From contig JACVTC010000044.1 of the NCBI GenBank assembly GCA_016946835.1, positions 7,501-42,500 of the forward strand: DNA of 35,000 nt. Direction: 5' to 3'. Position numbers and translations under genes: made by a program. This DNA comes from Neocallimastix lanati (nom. inval.). Taxonomy: Eukaryota; Neocallimastigomycota; Neocallimastigomycetes; Neocallimastigales; Neocallimastigaceae. Under the pieces are notes generated by a model. That model ran no database searches. It had not been told where the DNA came from and saw only the letters and a list, made by a program, of their open reading frames with translations. Below are positions 1-10,078 of the stretch, piece by piece (the stretch's first letter is position 1; each line of letters opens with the position of its first letter).

Positions 1-97
1 TTTTATTATTAAATAAAATAAATAAATTTAAAATCAAATTAATTTGATAATTCCAATTATCAAAGTTTATTATAAATAAATCTTATTAAACTAAACA

Positions 98-260
98 TTT
101 AAATTTAAATAAAGTAATATGTTTTATTAAAAATATTCACTAAGTCGATATGTCTATATAGTAATATACTATATAGATATATAATATAAATAATAAATAT
201 TTAGACATATCGACTTAGTGAATATTTTTAATAAAACATATTACTTTATTTAAATTTAAA
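98..260. repeat. Perfect 59-bp inverted repeat (long hairpin)
   Basis: Arms 98-156 and 202-260 are exact reverse complements, separated by a 45-bp AT-only spacer that itself contains a small palindrome (CTATATAG...CTATATAG, 154-176). The arms include the motif ACTAAGTCGATATGTCT. The flanking sequence 1-100 and part of the arm recur in diverged form near 4378-4600, so this is part of a dispersed repeat in which one segment became duplicated in inverted orientation. It lies about 90 bp upstream of the tRNA gene. Confidence 0.9.
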
Positions 261-352
261 CTATAAATTATATCAAAATCTTAACACTTAAATTTAAGAA
301 TTTCATATTTTTCTAAAGGTAACATTCCACTAAATTTATATGAGCTATTTAA

Positions 353-424
353 TCCGCACTGGTCCAGTGGCTAGGATTCCACGCTCTCACCGTGGCGGCC
401 GGGGTTCGATTCCCCGGTGCGGAG
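353..424 (+). tRNA. tRNA-Glu, anticodon CTC
   Basis: A 72-nt tRNA gene without intron. The acceptor stem TCCGCAC pairs with GTGCGGA and is followed by discriminator G. The D arm contains the box A sequence TGGTCCAGTGG. The anticodon stem CCACG/CGTGG encloses the loop CTCTCAC, so the anticodon is CTC (reads GAG). The T arm contains box B GGTTCGATTCC. No encoded CCA, as expected in a eukaryotic nucleus. The sequence is identical to the copy at 13974-14045. It is one of the few GC-rich islands in the window. Confidence 0.97.
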
Positions 425-427
425 TAA

Positions 428-435
428 TTTTTTTT
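428..435 (+). terminator. Pol III T-run terminator of tRNA-Glu copy 1
   Basis: Eight consecutive T begin 4 nt after the tRNA 3' end, the normal termination signal for RNA polymerase III. Confidence 0.85.
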
Positions 436-866
436 GGAAATCTTTTAACCCTTATAATTATTATTTTTATAAAATTTCTAATACTTTTAATTTTTCGTAT
501 AAATAGCTATTGATTTCTCTAATTTTTTTTGAGAAATCAGGAGTTATTATTATATAACAAATATATAATAAATACATAATAATAAATAAATAAAATCTAC
601 AATATTTTTCAATAATAAGTTGTTCTTTTCTATTTTGTGTTGTTATTTATTATATTTGTTTATAATAAACTCTTCTTTAGATAGATAAGTTAAATTTTCT
701 TTATTATTTTCATCGTTTTTTTTTTTTTTTTTTTTTTTATTTTCTCAACTTGATGTTAATATATATATATTTTATTTTAAAATTATAAATAGTAATAATA
801 ATAATAATAATAATAATTATAACAATATATATATATAATAAATTTAAAAATATTCACAATATTACA
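436..866 (+). mobile_element. LTR-like block next to tRNA-Glu, probable 5' LTR remnant of the Ty3/gypsy element
   Basis: Downstream of the tRNA terminator is a block with the same architecture as the LTRs elsewhere in the window: TATA box TATAAATA (498-505), then a perfect 9-bp hairpin TGATTTCTC/GAGAAATCA (511-519 and 531-539), then GGAGTTATTATTA at the expected start site, then a TGTGTTGTTATTTATTATA block and TATAATAAACTCT, which contains an AATAAA signal. Orientation matches the gag-pol relic that follows. Exact ends are uncertain: a TGGAAA start near 435 and an ATTACA end near 866 are guesses. No convincing primer-binding site is visible after it. Confidence 0.55.
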
Positions 867-922
867 AATAATATTAGTAAATATAATTAATTTAAGTAAT
901 GTAAATAATATATTAATTAGAT

Positions 923-1860
923 ATGAAATCCAGGAAAAATAGTAAATTATTTAAAGTTAAAGAAAAAATAATATTTCTGGAAGTAGTAGTGCAAGCTAAG
1001 TTAATCTCCGCCATTCCCGACTTTTTATTCCAGCCTACTTTGCTCCAAATGGTGTATTGCAAAAAAAGAAATCGATGGGGGAAAAATAAATTAAGGCCTT
1101 TCGAAGTTACTGATTCAAAGTGAAGTTTTCGGTTTTCACGGATTACCCAAGTTCTTTTAAAGATGACGAATCAAAGTGTTCGTTTATTATCAACATCAAT
1201 AGACTTACAGGTCTTGCCGAAGAAATGGGGGCCTGTCACTATATAACGGATGGAACTAAAATTAAAAAAAAAAAAAATAAAATAACAAAGAATTTAAAAA
1301 TGCTACTTCTTAAAAAACTTCGATGCTAAGTAAGGAAGGAAAGAAAAAACAGAAATAGGGTTTTAAAATTGAAACGATACTTAAAAACTTAATTTATTAT
1401 CAGCTCGGTATTGCGGCAGAGTATACAATAGAATTTAGAAGGCTTGTAGGAACTCCTAGGATGGCCAGATGAGATGTTAATTGACATCATCGGAAGAGGA
1501 CTCTTTGACTACTTTGACTGTGTCCCGCGATAAGTTTTAACAAACTTTGAATAAACCACACAAACTTCTGCTCGAAGGCAACGGCAACCAATTGAATTAT
1601 TAGCATAGATATGGAAATGTTACTTAAGAAAGTTGCCTACGTTAAAAAAAAAAGTCAATAGTAAAAACAACAAAAGGAAAACTTTTCAGAGACAATGGTA
1701 TGAACTTAAGCGAAAACAGAAAATCGATTCAAAAGGGAAAGATAAACCAGTAAATGACAACAAGACAAAAGATGATTTTCTGTCCTCTAAAAAATTACTA
1801 CGCTTAACGGAAAGAATACCATTGCTACTACTACGTTTTATTTAACTATTAACAATAAGA
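923..1860 (+). pseudogene. gag: gag relic (capsid and basic nucleocapsid-like region)
   Basis: An ATG at 923 opens a 66-codon frame and a further frame runs 1120-1329; neither is recognisable alone. At about 1417-1530, read with one frameshift, the motifs EYTIEFRRLV and GWPDEMLIDIIGRGL appear. These match the C-terminal capsid pattern of Ty3/gypsy Gag (FRRL...GWPDE...L...RGL). A lysine/arginine-rich frame at 1633-1845 sits where a nucleocapsid linker would be, but no clean CCHC zinc knuckle is visible. Multiple stops make it nonfunctional. Confidence 0.75.
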
Positions 1861-1884
1861 AAATACCAGACAATATATTGATTT

Positions 1885-2145
1885 GACTCAGGCTCGGGAA
1901 GAAGTTTTCTTTTTAGGGGACACCGTCTCCGCCAAGAAAAACACCCTCTATCACTGGTCTCTCATCACCAATTAATAGTCAATTATCCAATAGCAAAGAC
2001 AATTTCAGTTAAGCAAACCACTTAAGCTTATCAGACTTCGGTTGATGGATCACTCTGGAGGTGTTTGAATTTTACATCGGTAACCTACAACGACAAGGGA
2101 ATTAAAGGGATTTTGGGTCGTGATTAGTTGTCTAAACACAACCCA
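1885..2145 (+). pseudogene. Retroviral-type aspartic protease relic (Ty3/gypsy)
   Basis: The active-site-like DSGSG sequence is encoded at 1885-1899, in the position after gag. About 210 bp downstream the motif ILGRD-stop-LSKHNP is encoded at 2110-2145. In Ty3/gypsy elements this is the conserved ILGRDWL..HNP motif at the protease/RT border; here the tryptophan codon TGG has become TAG. The intervening reading frame is interrupted by stops and shifts. Confidence 0.75.
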
Positions 2146-2529
2146 TTACTTTAACGATTATACTAATAGTATCTAATAATATTTTCTTTATCGGTAGATA
2201 TTGTGCTTCACACTATCCCTCTTCAAATGGAAACAAGTTTCTCTTCCACTCCGATATAACAACCGCAATTTTTGGACGAGAAGATGATGCTGATCAAGAA
2301 AAACATGTTGGTATGTTTGTCAAGAAAACTTAGATGATATATGATTCCAGAAATAATTTCTGATGAAGAATTATACGACACCAACCTATGTGCTGCCGTA
2401 ATAGAAACGGAGTTCAGGAGAAATCAAATGAAAAAGAATTACCCAAAGAAAGAAATCCTTGGAAAATACTATTTCTAAATATAAAATAGTATTTTAAGAA
2501 GAAGGAATCAAAAAAAAAAAAAAAAAAAA

Positions 2530-3500
2530 CGACGACCACCCCACAGGGAACTACGATATTGCCATGGAATGAACTGCATTCCTGGGTGGTTAATTATATT
2601 ATATTTCGGTTCAATATAATTCTTTTAAATCGTAAATGAAACAAGGATATAATTCTTTTAAAGAGTAGATGAAACCAAGGCTCTTTAAAGGAAGTATATC
2701 CAGGAGAACCAGAAGAAGAACTTTATTAGAAAGTCGAAATCACCAGCCGGAGTCCCTGTACTATTTGTTATTTGTTAGGAAACATGATGGAACCTTAAGG
2801 CTTTGTGTCGACTATAGGCGCTTAAATGCTATTACTATTCATAATAGTTATAGAAGCGTTTGGATAACTATTACTATCCATAATAATTATCCAATCCCCA
2901 GGTTGAATGATTTAGTTGAATCATTCAAAGGTGCAAGAATCTTCACTCGTCTGGATTTGCGGTCAGCCTACAATTTTATTAGAGTAAAAGTAAGGTCATG
3001 AATACTTAACCGCTTTTAGAACTCCACTTGGTCATTACGAATATCTCGTAATGCCTTTCGGTCTTAGAAATGCACACTCTGTATTTCAAAGGTTTATCCA
3101 AGATGTTTTAAGTGATGTTTCAAGTATATCTAGATGACATTATCATCTATTCAACTAATCTCAAAGATCACGAATCCCATGTAAGTAATGTTCTCGACCT
3201 CTTAATCAAGAATGGTATTATTTGTAAAAATTAGAGAAATGCAATTTCCATATCATGAAGACTATCTTTCTTAGTTTCACAGTTTCAATCGATGTTTTAA
3301 TAATGGATGAAAACAAAGATGAAATCGATTTTTAGATTGGCCTCTACCAAAAACATAAAAAAGAAAAACCTCAATGTTTTCTTGGCTTATGCAACTTTTT
3401 ACAGGAAATTCATTAAAAAAATTTTTCTGACAAGACAGAACCAACTCCATAAACTTATTAAAAAAAGGATGCAAAAATTTGTTTGGGACGCAGAAAAAAA
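2530..3500 (+). pseudogene. Reverse transcriptase relic (Ty3/gypsy)
   Basis: It opens with RRPPHRE (2530-2550) followed, after a frame change, by YDIAME, the usual entry to the RT domain. Then come SPAGVPVLFV, KHDGTLRLCVDYRRLN, the YPIPR and FTRLDLRSAY motifs, [11 protein letters not shown], and the catalytic-box sequence YLDDIIIYS (YLDD at 3127-3138). Downstream FYRKFIK is the thumb/connection motif. Reading requires several frame switches (for example near 2750, 2995 and 3230). A 39-bp tandem duplication (units starting at 2831 and 2870) adds 13 codons between the LNAIT and YPIP motifs. Not functional. Confidence 0.92.
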
Positions 3501-3539
3501 TTGAAAAATTCATTCACTACTGGAGAAGTGTTAATATAT

Positions 3540-3803
3540 CCTAATCGATCCTGATAAGGAGTTTATAGTTGAAACAGCCGTAAGTGATTTTGCTATTTGT
3601 TATGTCATATCTCAACTGGGCAATAATGATAATTGATTACACCCGATGGCCTTTTATTCAAGGTAAGGTCATTGAATAAAGCGGAAAATTAACAACACAA
3701 TATATGATAAAAGAAATTCTCGCTATAATTACGGCTTTGGATGTATGGAGGCATCATCTCGAAGGTGCCAAGTTTCCAGTTCAAGTCATAACAGATCATA
3801 AAA
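3540..3803 (+). pseudogene. RNase H relic (Ty3/gypsy), truncated
   Basis: DPDKEFIVETAVSD is encoded from 3547. The family motif is ETDASD, so the first catalytic Asp is replaced by Ala. Then follow [27 protein letters not shown] and ITDHK (3788-3802), each a standard RNase H landmark. Stops and a frameshift interrupt it near 3636-3690. The element ends here; everything 3' of it, including integrase, is missing. Confidence 0.9.
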
Positions 3804-4055
3804 TTAAATGAATAAAATTATAATTATTATAACTTAACTAATGTTGAAATTATAACTGAATTGAAATTTCAAATTTCAGTTATTTACGTTTCAATAGTTA
3901 ATATTATTTATTTAATTATAAATAATATATATATTTAAATAACTAATAATAAATAACTAATATAAATTCTTATTTAATATTTAAAGAATTATCTTATGCC
4001 TAATAGTTTTAAGAATATTAATAAATTTATATCAATAAATTCAATTATCTACATA

Positions 4056-4063
4056 TGACGTCA
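4056..4063. promoter_or_regulatory. TGACGTCA palindrome (CRE/ATF-type site)
   Basis: The 8-bp consensus for bZIP (ATF/CREB) factors lies inside a longer near-palindrome (ACAT.TGACGTCA.ATGT). It is isolated from any gene in the window, so function is doubtful. Confidence 0.2.
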
Positions 4064-4377
4064 CATGTATTTATTTACATTATTTATATTATGTTTATAT
4101 ATATATTTACAACATATCTATATTAATAACTATTTTTAATTATTCAAATTTATTATATATTATAAATTAAATTTAATTAGTTATATTAAACATATTGATA
4201 TTGCTATTATCTTAATATTTTATTAATATTTATATTACTACATTATTAATATGTTATAATTAAATACTATTATTATTACGTAACTTACAAAGTATAAAAG
4301 TAAAATGTAAAAATCTATCTTTTATGGTCTTTGTAAGATTATTGTAAAATTATCTTAATAGTAATATATTATAGATA

Positions 4378-4600
4378 TTTCATTATTAAATAAAATAAAT
4401 TATTTTAAAATTAAATTAATTTAATAACTTTAATTATTAAAGTTTATTATAAATAAATTTTTATTAAACCAAAACATTTAAATATATCCATTATTATTAT
4501 TATATACCTATATAGAATATTACTATATAGACATATTGACTTAGAAAAATTTTGATAAAACATATTATTTTATTTAAATTTAAAACATAAAAATATATTC
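4378..4600 (+). repeat. Diverged copy of the repeat at 1-265
   Basis: The series TATTAAATAAAATAAAT..., AGTTTATTATAAATAAAT, TATTAAAC, CTATATAG...CTATATAG, ACATATTGACTTAG, TAAAACATATTA follows the same order as in 1-265. This copy lacks the long inverted duplication, carrying only the 3' arm version of the AAGTCGATATGT segment. Confidence 0.7.
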
Positions 4601-5845
4601 AAATAATAACTGTATAAGTTATTTATGAATTAAAAATGTTTTATTAAAATAACACTAAAAATTTGGTTTATTGGAACACTTGTTTTCTAATAATTAATTT
4701 TAAATCTTTATTAAAATTTATTAAACATTATAAAAATTAAAAGTGATTATTAAAATTATAAAACTAATTAATAATAATAATAGTAATAAAATTATTTACA
4801 TGAAATATACAAGTATTTATATTTATCTTTAAAATTAAACTATTTATGATTTATAAATAAAAAGAACAATTAAATACAATAAAAGTAATAAAATTAATAA
4901 TAAATTAAATTAAATAAATATTTATTAATAAAATAAATAAATTTGTTTATTATAAAAATAATTAAAAATATTTTGTTATTTAAATTAATTAATTTTGTTA
5001 TTATAAAATTATTATTTAATTATAAAATTAATTATAAAATTTGTTATAAAACTAATTGTAAAAATTAACTATTTTACTTTAAATTTAACTTTAATATTTT
5101 TTTATTTTAATAAATATATATATTATTTCTTTCTTATTTGAGTAATTTATGTATTTTTAAGTATAATTTATTTATTTAATTAAAGTCTCTTTTTAAATTG
5201 CAATTTTAGTAACATTAATTTTTATATTTTGATTTTTAATTTATTTTATTTATTTAGTCAATTCATTTTTATTTTATTAAATTATAATCAAACTTGGCTA
5301 AGGTTAGTTTTGATTTTATTGATAATAAGCGTTCAAAATTTATTAATTTCGTTATTTGCCTTCTTGATACGATATTTTTATTAAACATCAATATCAAAAT
5401 TATTTTATTTTATTTGGACGATAACAATAGGGAATAATTGACAAAATAATATATTCTAATATTATATAGAATAATACAAACAATAATAATATTCACACTT
5501 TAATATTTAGTTTATTTATTTTATTTATTTATTATCATTCATCAATAAAAATACATCATCAATATAAATATTTGTTAACTAGTTAAAATATAATTAAATC
5601 ATTCAATAAAATATAATTAATTACTAAAATCTCTTATGTTATTAATGTAAACTAAATGTAAAACTACACTAAACTATACTAATAAACATGTTTATAGGTT
5701 AAATTATTAATAAACTAAATTAATATTAATAAAAGAACCATTCTTTAAATTATTATTATTTACTAACTATATATAATATTACTAAATTATTATTAACCAA
5801 TAAGATTTCATCAAATAATTTCTAACCTAAATTTCACTAAATTAT

Positions 5846-5881
5846 GGTATTTATGGTGGTACCGTATCATTCTTGATACGG
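5846..5881. repeat. Direct-repeat copy of the LTR-element target site, with hairpin
   Basis: GGTATTTA..GGTG..ACCGTATCATTCTTG recurs at about 6711-6734, where the LTR element has inserted immediately after GTATCATTC. Here the sequence is uninterrupted and forms a perfect 8-bp hairpin CCGTATCA/TGATACGG (5862-5869 and 5874-5881). Confidence 0.65.
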
Positions 5882-6534
5882 GCTGGGGTTGAAACACTAA
5901 GATATTCAAAACAAAAAAATAAATATTAACACATAACTATAAAAATAAATTTGGAAACAAGAAAAAAAATTAAATTTTAAAATATTCTTTATTTAAATTT
6001 AAAATTAAAATTACTTGTTCCAAGTATTAAAAAGAAAGAAATTTATTCTTCTTTTTATACTTTTATTTTAATACATTTTATTTATTATTAATATATTCTT
6101 TATAAAAAAAACTATTATAACTATTTTATTTTAATTTTTAACTATTATTTTAAATTATTTTTTAAAAAAAAAATAACATTTATTAAATTAAAATATAAAA
6201 AATTAATTTAGAAATTGTATCACGAAGGGCATTCCGGGCGGTAGCTTCTTCTTGATATTGTTTTTCAGAGAGAGAATTATACAGAATTGATATTTTCTGT
6301 ATTTGAGATCATTTTTTTATTATTGAAATTCTGTATTTTAGTTCATTTTTATTTTTAATAAAGATTTAATTTATTTTTGATTTTTGATTTATTTTTAGTT
6401 TATTTCAAAGGTTTAGAAAATATTATAAAGAAACTTATAATTCTGTATTTTATATCAAATATTTATTGAAATAGGTTTTTATTATTCTTAATATAAAAAT
6501 AAGAATTAATAATGATTTAAATATTATATAATTT
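5882..6534. other. Gene-free AT-rich stretch
   Basis: No supported gene. A short GC-richer segment at 6215-6290 contains GGGCATTCCGGGCGG but no open frame or RNA fold that I can name. Confidence 0.6.
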
Positions 6535-6690
6535 TTAATAAGAATATTTAATAATAATTTTTATTATATTTGATATTAATAAAAGATTTTAATAAGAATA
6601 TTTAATAATAATTTTTATTATATTTGATATTAATAAAAGATTTTTATAAGAATATTTAATAATAATTTTATTTTATTATTATTAAGAGTA
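6535..6690. repeat. Three tandem copies of a 54-bp AT-rich unit
   Basis: The landmark AGAATATTTAATAATAATTT starts at 6541, 6595 and 6649, giving an exact 54-bp period; copies one and two are essentially identical and copy three diverges at its end. Confidence 0.85.
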
Positions 6691-6729
6691 TTTAATAGGA
6701 AATACAAGGTATTTAGTGACACCCCGTAT

Positions 6730-6734
6730 CATTC
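6730..6734. repeat. Target-site duplication, left (CATTC)
   Basis: Five bases immediately outside the 3' LTR. The other end of the element is followed by TATTC (10560-10564), four of five identical. Confidence 0.55.
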
Positions 6735-7208
6735 TGTAAGAAATTACTTATAAAATTAATTATAAATAATTTCATAACTACAAATTAACATTAATTATTA
6801 CTAATTAACATTAATTTGAGAAAATAAAATTAAATATAATTAAATAAATATAAAATAATATAAATAAATAATTATACTTAACTTAAATATAAGATAGAGT
6901 TTATTATAGAAAGTTTATAATAAACAATAACACAAAAGGAATAAAAGACACAAATATTTATAAAATATGTTTTATTAAAAGGGTTTTGTTTTATTAATTA
7001 ATTATTTTATTTGAATTATTATTTATTATAAAAATTCTAAAATAATAACTCTTGATTTCTCGAAGAGAACTCAAGAGAATCAAATATATATAAATTAATA
7101 ATTAAATATTATTGGTTAAAATTAATACAATAATTTAATGTATTAAATTAATGTATTAAATAAGAATGATAGATAAATTTTATAATAAATTTATCTAAGT
7201 TTCTTACA
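6735..7208 (-). repeat. 3' LTR (family A) of the gene-carrying element
   Basis: 474 bp, TG...CA ends with the 9-bp inverted termini TGTAAGAAA/TTTCTTACA. Read on the minus strand it contains a CCAAT box, a TATA box, the CTCTTGA/TCAAGAG hairpin and downstream TATAATAAACTCT with an AATAAA signal. On the minus strand its downstream neighbour is ordinary flank with no primer-binding site, as expected for a 3' LTR. Confidence 0.9.
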
Positions 7209-7211
7209 TTG

Positions 7212-7219
7212 CTCCCTTT
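7212..7219 (-). promoter_or_regulatory. Polypurine tract next to the 3' LTR
   Basis: The minus strand reads AAAGGGAG, 3 nt before the LTR start TGTAAG. This purine block is unusual in DNA with almost no G runs and lies where plus-strand DNA synthesis of an LTR element is primed. Confidence 0.65.
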
Positions 7220-7554
7220 ACTTAATGAATTTGTATAAATTCATTATCATAAAAGAAGTAGTAAGTTTAAAATAAAAATTATAATTAACCAAAAAAAAAT
7301 ATAAAATTATATAATTTATTGAAAGTTTTGCTAACCTTAAACTTTTTAATGAATGAGAAATACATTAATATATTTGTATCTAATATATAATATTTACTCT
7401 TTCATTTTATATTAGAAACTAAATTTATGTGTAAATCATTAAATTATTTTTGTAAATAAATAATATTAAAATTATTACTAATTATAATATTAAATAATAT
7501 TAATTTAATGATAAATTAAAAGTATTATTTTAATTAATTATATTACTTTTTAAA
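7220..7554. other. AT-rich spacer inside the LTR element
   Basis: Between the polypurine tract and the T-rich minisatellite nothing gene-like can be supported. Confidence 0.6.
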
Positions 7555-7735
7555 TTTTTTTTTATTTTTTTTACCTATTTTTAATTTTTTTTTTTTTTAT
7601 TTTTTTTACCTATTTTTATTTTTATTTTTTTTTTTACCTATTTTTATTTTTTTTTTTTTTTTACCTATTTTTATTTTTATTATTTTTTTTTATTTTATTT
7701 TTATTTTTATTTTTATTTTTACTTAATTATTAATT
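7555..7735. repeat. T-rich minisatellite with ACCTATTTTTA units
   Basis: At least four units of poly-T followed by ACCTATTTTTA lie between about 7570 and 7680, grading into TTTTTA repeats. It sits just 3' of the phospholipase coding sequence and could be part of its 3' untranslated region. Confidence 0.8.
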
Positions 7736-7749
7736 TAGTTTAATAATTA

Positions 7750-8067
7750 TTAATAATAATCATCTATTTTACCTCTATCATCTTTAATTAAAAAGTTTTT
7801 ACTTAATAAAAGTTTTTTATCATTATTGCTACAAACGCAATAATGAATTGGATTTTTTGTATTTTTACCTGCGTTAGCAGAAACCCATTTTTGATCTTCG
7901 TTGTAAGAACTTTGTCCTGCAATCTTTACAGCTGTATAGACAACAGATGCTTCATTCAAACAATCTTTAAAAGTGAAAATCTTTGCTATAAAATTTTTAT
8001 CATTACAAATTGCTAGCATACTATAAAGTGTTTTATGATAAAACAGATTATAATAATACAAAAACAT
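7750..8067 (-). pseudogene. C-terminal part of the phospholipase A2 domain (probable second exon)
   Basis: A 105-codon open frame. The opening residues up to about 17 look like read-through AT-rich sequence; from SMLAIC onward it resembles the C-terminal half of fungal/conodipine-like PLA2 domains: IC, then a spaced Cys, then YTAVKIAGQSSY, QKWV and a terminal C-x-C. It lies 667 bp downstream of the catalytic part on the same strand. Donor GTATGT (8793-8788) and acceptor TAG ending at 8013 would join the two in frame as a 781-nt intron; the nearer acceptor TTTATAG (ending 8021) would not. Whether this is an exon or a separate decayed fragment is unresolved. The start ATG at 8067 is probably not used. 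Confidence 0.55.
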
Positions 8068-8734
8068 TATTAAATAAATTCTTTTTATTAAAAATATTTG
8101 GTTTATTAAAAATCTTTTATTAAATAGTTCTTATTATGTTATGAACTATCAAATTATAAAAAATAACAATTACATTTTTTCAATTAAAGAAAATTTACAA
8201 TATTTATATTTTTTCTTAATTATATTCTAATATATTAAATTAATTTAATTTACATATATTCAATTTAAATATTAATAATAATTAATTTTATAAAATAATA
8301 AAATATTTAAACTAAAACTAATTATAGTATAATTTTCTAATTAACTATTTTTTATTATAACTATTTTTTATTATAACTATTTAAATATTTTAACTAATTT
8401 AAAATTAAACTAAAAACTATTAATAATATTAAACTATACTATTTAAATAAATAAAAATTTAACAATAACAGATTTGGCGAATTTTTCGTGACTAAATTAT
8501 TTAATTTCATATTTAATAAATATAAATTTAAATAATTTAAGTTCTAATGTATAATTTTAAATTTCAATTATTAATTTAAGGAGAAATAATTATTTAAAGT
8601 ATTTAATTCATGTACGTAAATTTGATGTATGATTTTTTGTTTACATAAATTTATTGAAATATGCTTTAATTCATAAATTAATGTAAATTACATAATTTTA
8701 TTCAAGATATCGTGGAAAAAATTTCATACATAAA
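8068..8734. other. AT-rich gap between the two phospholipase coding parts
   Basis: No gene is supported. It may be the bulk of a long intron, or a non-coding insertion that split the domain. It contains short duplicated pieces such as TTTTATTATAACTATT (two tandem copies near 8350-8380) and repeats of ATAAATTAATGTAA near the 3' end of the upstream frame. Confidence 0.5.
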
Positions 8735-9961
8735 TTAATGTAATAATGAATTACATAAATTTATTAAAGATATAAAGATATCTTTACACATACCTTCATA
8801 AAAAGAATTATCACAACTATCTTTACTTTTAGAACAATGGTAACAGACGTCATGTTCGTTACAGGCAGGTAAAAAGTTTTTTAATTCTAATTTTCCTAGT
8901 TTTGTTGGAATTGAACAGCCATCTATACGACTGTTCGAGTTCCATTTCTTATAACGTAGGAAAGCATTATTTTTATTTTCTTTATATATTACTGATACCT
9001 CACCTTTAGTTCCAACTTTATTATATACATTGGCTTTGCTACAATCGACACCTCTTGCAAGTAAATGATTATTATTTTCATATTGATAATTTTTTAAATC
9101 ATTGTATTCCTTATCAATAATTTTTATTTTTTCTTCGATATTTTCTTTCTTATATAAATCCAAAACTTCATTATTGTAGAATCATTGGTTTAAGCATGAA
9201 TTATACAATGTATCAATATGAATTTCTTTCTCATTAGTATTTTTAAGTATCTCATTTAATGTATTAATATCAAATAAGTTACTTTTATCCTTTATATATG
9301 CTTTGAAATAATTGAAAAAACTGTTACATTCAATTTTACATTTATTAATATTGAAATTTGTATCAAAATTGATGGTTATATTTTTAATTACGGACGTATA
9401 TTTATCCATGATACTTTTAGTACTATTTATAAAGCTATTATATTGATTGATGGTTGGGAAAAAGTTTTTGGCAGCACGTTCAGCTATTTCATTGGAATTC
9501 TCTTCTTGATTTAATTCATTATTTTCGGATGAAAATTCGTTAAAACTTTGGTAGAACGAAACCTTATGGCTTTGATCACATGCACCAAATTCAGATTGGC
9601 AACCGGCTTGACAGTAGCTTGAACCGTAACCGCAGTAACCATACAAATTACAACATTGGTTAAATGGACAAACCCCGAATTCTTTGCCACAGCGTCCATC
9701 AAAGCTTATATTGATATAATTATTAAAAGAAATTTTGCCTTTAATGCATACCCTTCTAAGTTTTAATGATTCACCACTTTTGCAGTCTGAGTTTTCATTA
9801 AGACTATTTAATTTATTTAATGATACTTCATTTTTTACGGCAACATTATCACAGATTTCGCCAATTTCAGCATTATAATATTTAATACATTTATTATTTT
9901 TACCATTAACTAAATTAAAGGTAAAAAATAAGAATACGCTAAGTATATTTAAATTAATCAT
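8735..9961 (-). pseudogene. Secreted CBM18 chitin-binding / phospholipase A2 protein gene with one in-frame stop
   Basis: An ATG at 9961 starts 259 codons ended by TGA (9184-9182); the same frame then stays open for 148 codons to 8735. N-terminal residues 1-20 form a signal peptide (hydrophobic ILSVFLFFTFNLV, then cleavage near NG/KN). Residues 89-128 are a type-1 chitin-binding (CBM18, hevein-like) domain with eight cysteines, including CPFNQCCN and YGYCG. Residues 160-259 are helical linker. After the stop, the frame holds a PLA2 catalytic core: DGCS, then CNEHDVCY with the His-Asp pair, then a SCDNSFY disulfide segment. Known family: small secreted calcium-dependent PLA2, conodipine/fungal type. 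The gene may be freshly inactivated, have a sequencing error at one base, or depend on readthrough. It is intronless up to a possible donor at 8793. Its natural targets are unknown; chitin anchoring is inferred. Confidence 0.8.
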
Positions 9962-10065
9962 TTTAGTTGTCCATTTAACGTTATACCTACTTTTTAATTA
10001 TTTATATTTTTTTTTTTTTTTTTTATTATTATATCATATTATTTCCAAAATTTTCTCTTTCAAAG

Positions 10066-10078
10066 AAGAGTTATTATT
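10066..10078 (-). promoter_or_regulatory. Candidate self-primer-binding site after the 5' LTR
   Basis: The minus strand reads AATAATAACTCTT directly at the LTR end. It is an exact 13-nt reverse complement of AAGAGTTATTATT in the LTR (minus strand, 10396-10384), which lies about 35-40 nt after the TATA box, where transcription should start. This is the arrangement of Tf1/sushi-type self-priming. It is not complementary to the tRNA-Glu 3' end. Confidence 0.55.

Larger units (their letters stand above)
923..3803 (+). mobile_element. Degenerate Ty3/gypsy retrotransposon internal region, 3' truncated
   Basis: The order gag, aspartic protease, reverse transcriptase, RNase H on one strand is that of Ty3/gypsy (Metaviridae) elements. 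All domains are broken by several frameshifts and stops, so it is a dead copy. Homology ends abruptly after the RNase H motif ITDHK at 3788-3802 and gives way to pure AT-rich DNA; no integrase or 3' LTR follows. GC content and codon texture are clearly richer than the flanks. The element lies downstream of tRNA-Glu in the same orientation. Parts are annotated separately. Confidence 0.9.
3806..5840. other. Gene-free AT-rich stretch
   Basis: No reading frame, RNA gene or coding relic can be supported. It contains the diverged repeat at 4378-4600, an isolated TGACGTCA palindrome at 4056-4063, and a slightly GC-richer patch near 5290-5440 without recognisable content. Confidence 0.7.

Noticed and set aside
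3277-3513. Minus-strand 78-codon frame
   Set aside because: Antisense shadow of the RT relic.
9182-9184. UGA read as tryptophan (changed genetic code)
   Set aside because: TGG is used for Trp in the same gene and in the gag and ankyrin sequences, and the ankyrin stops are TAA.
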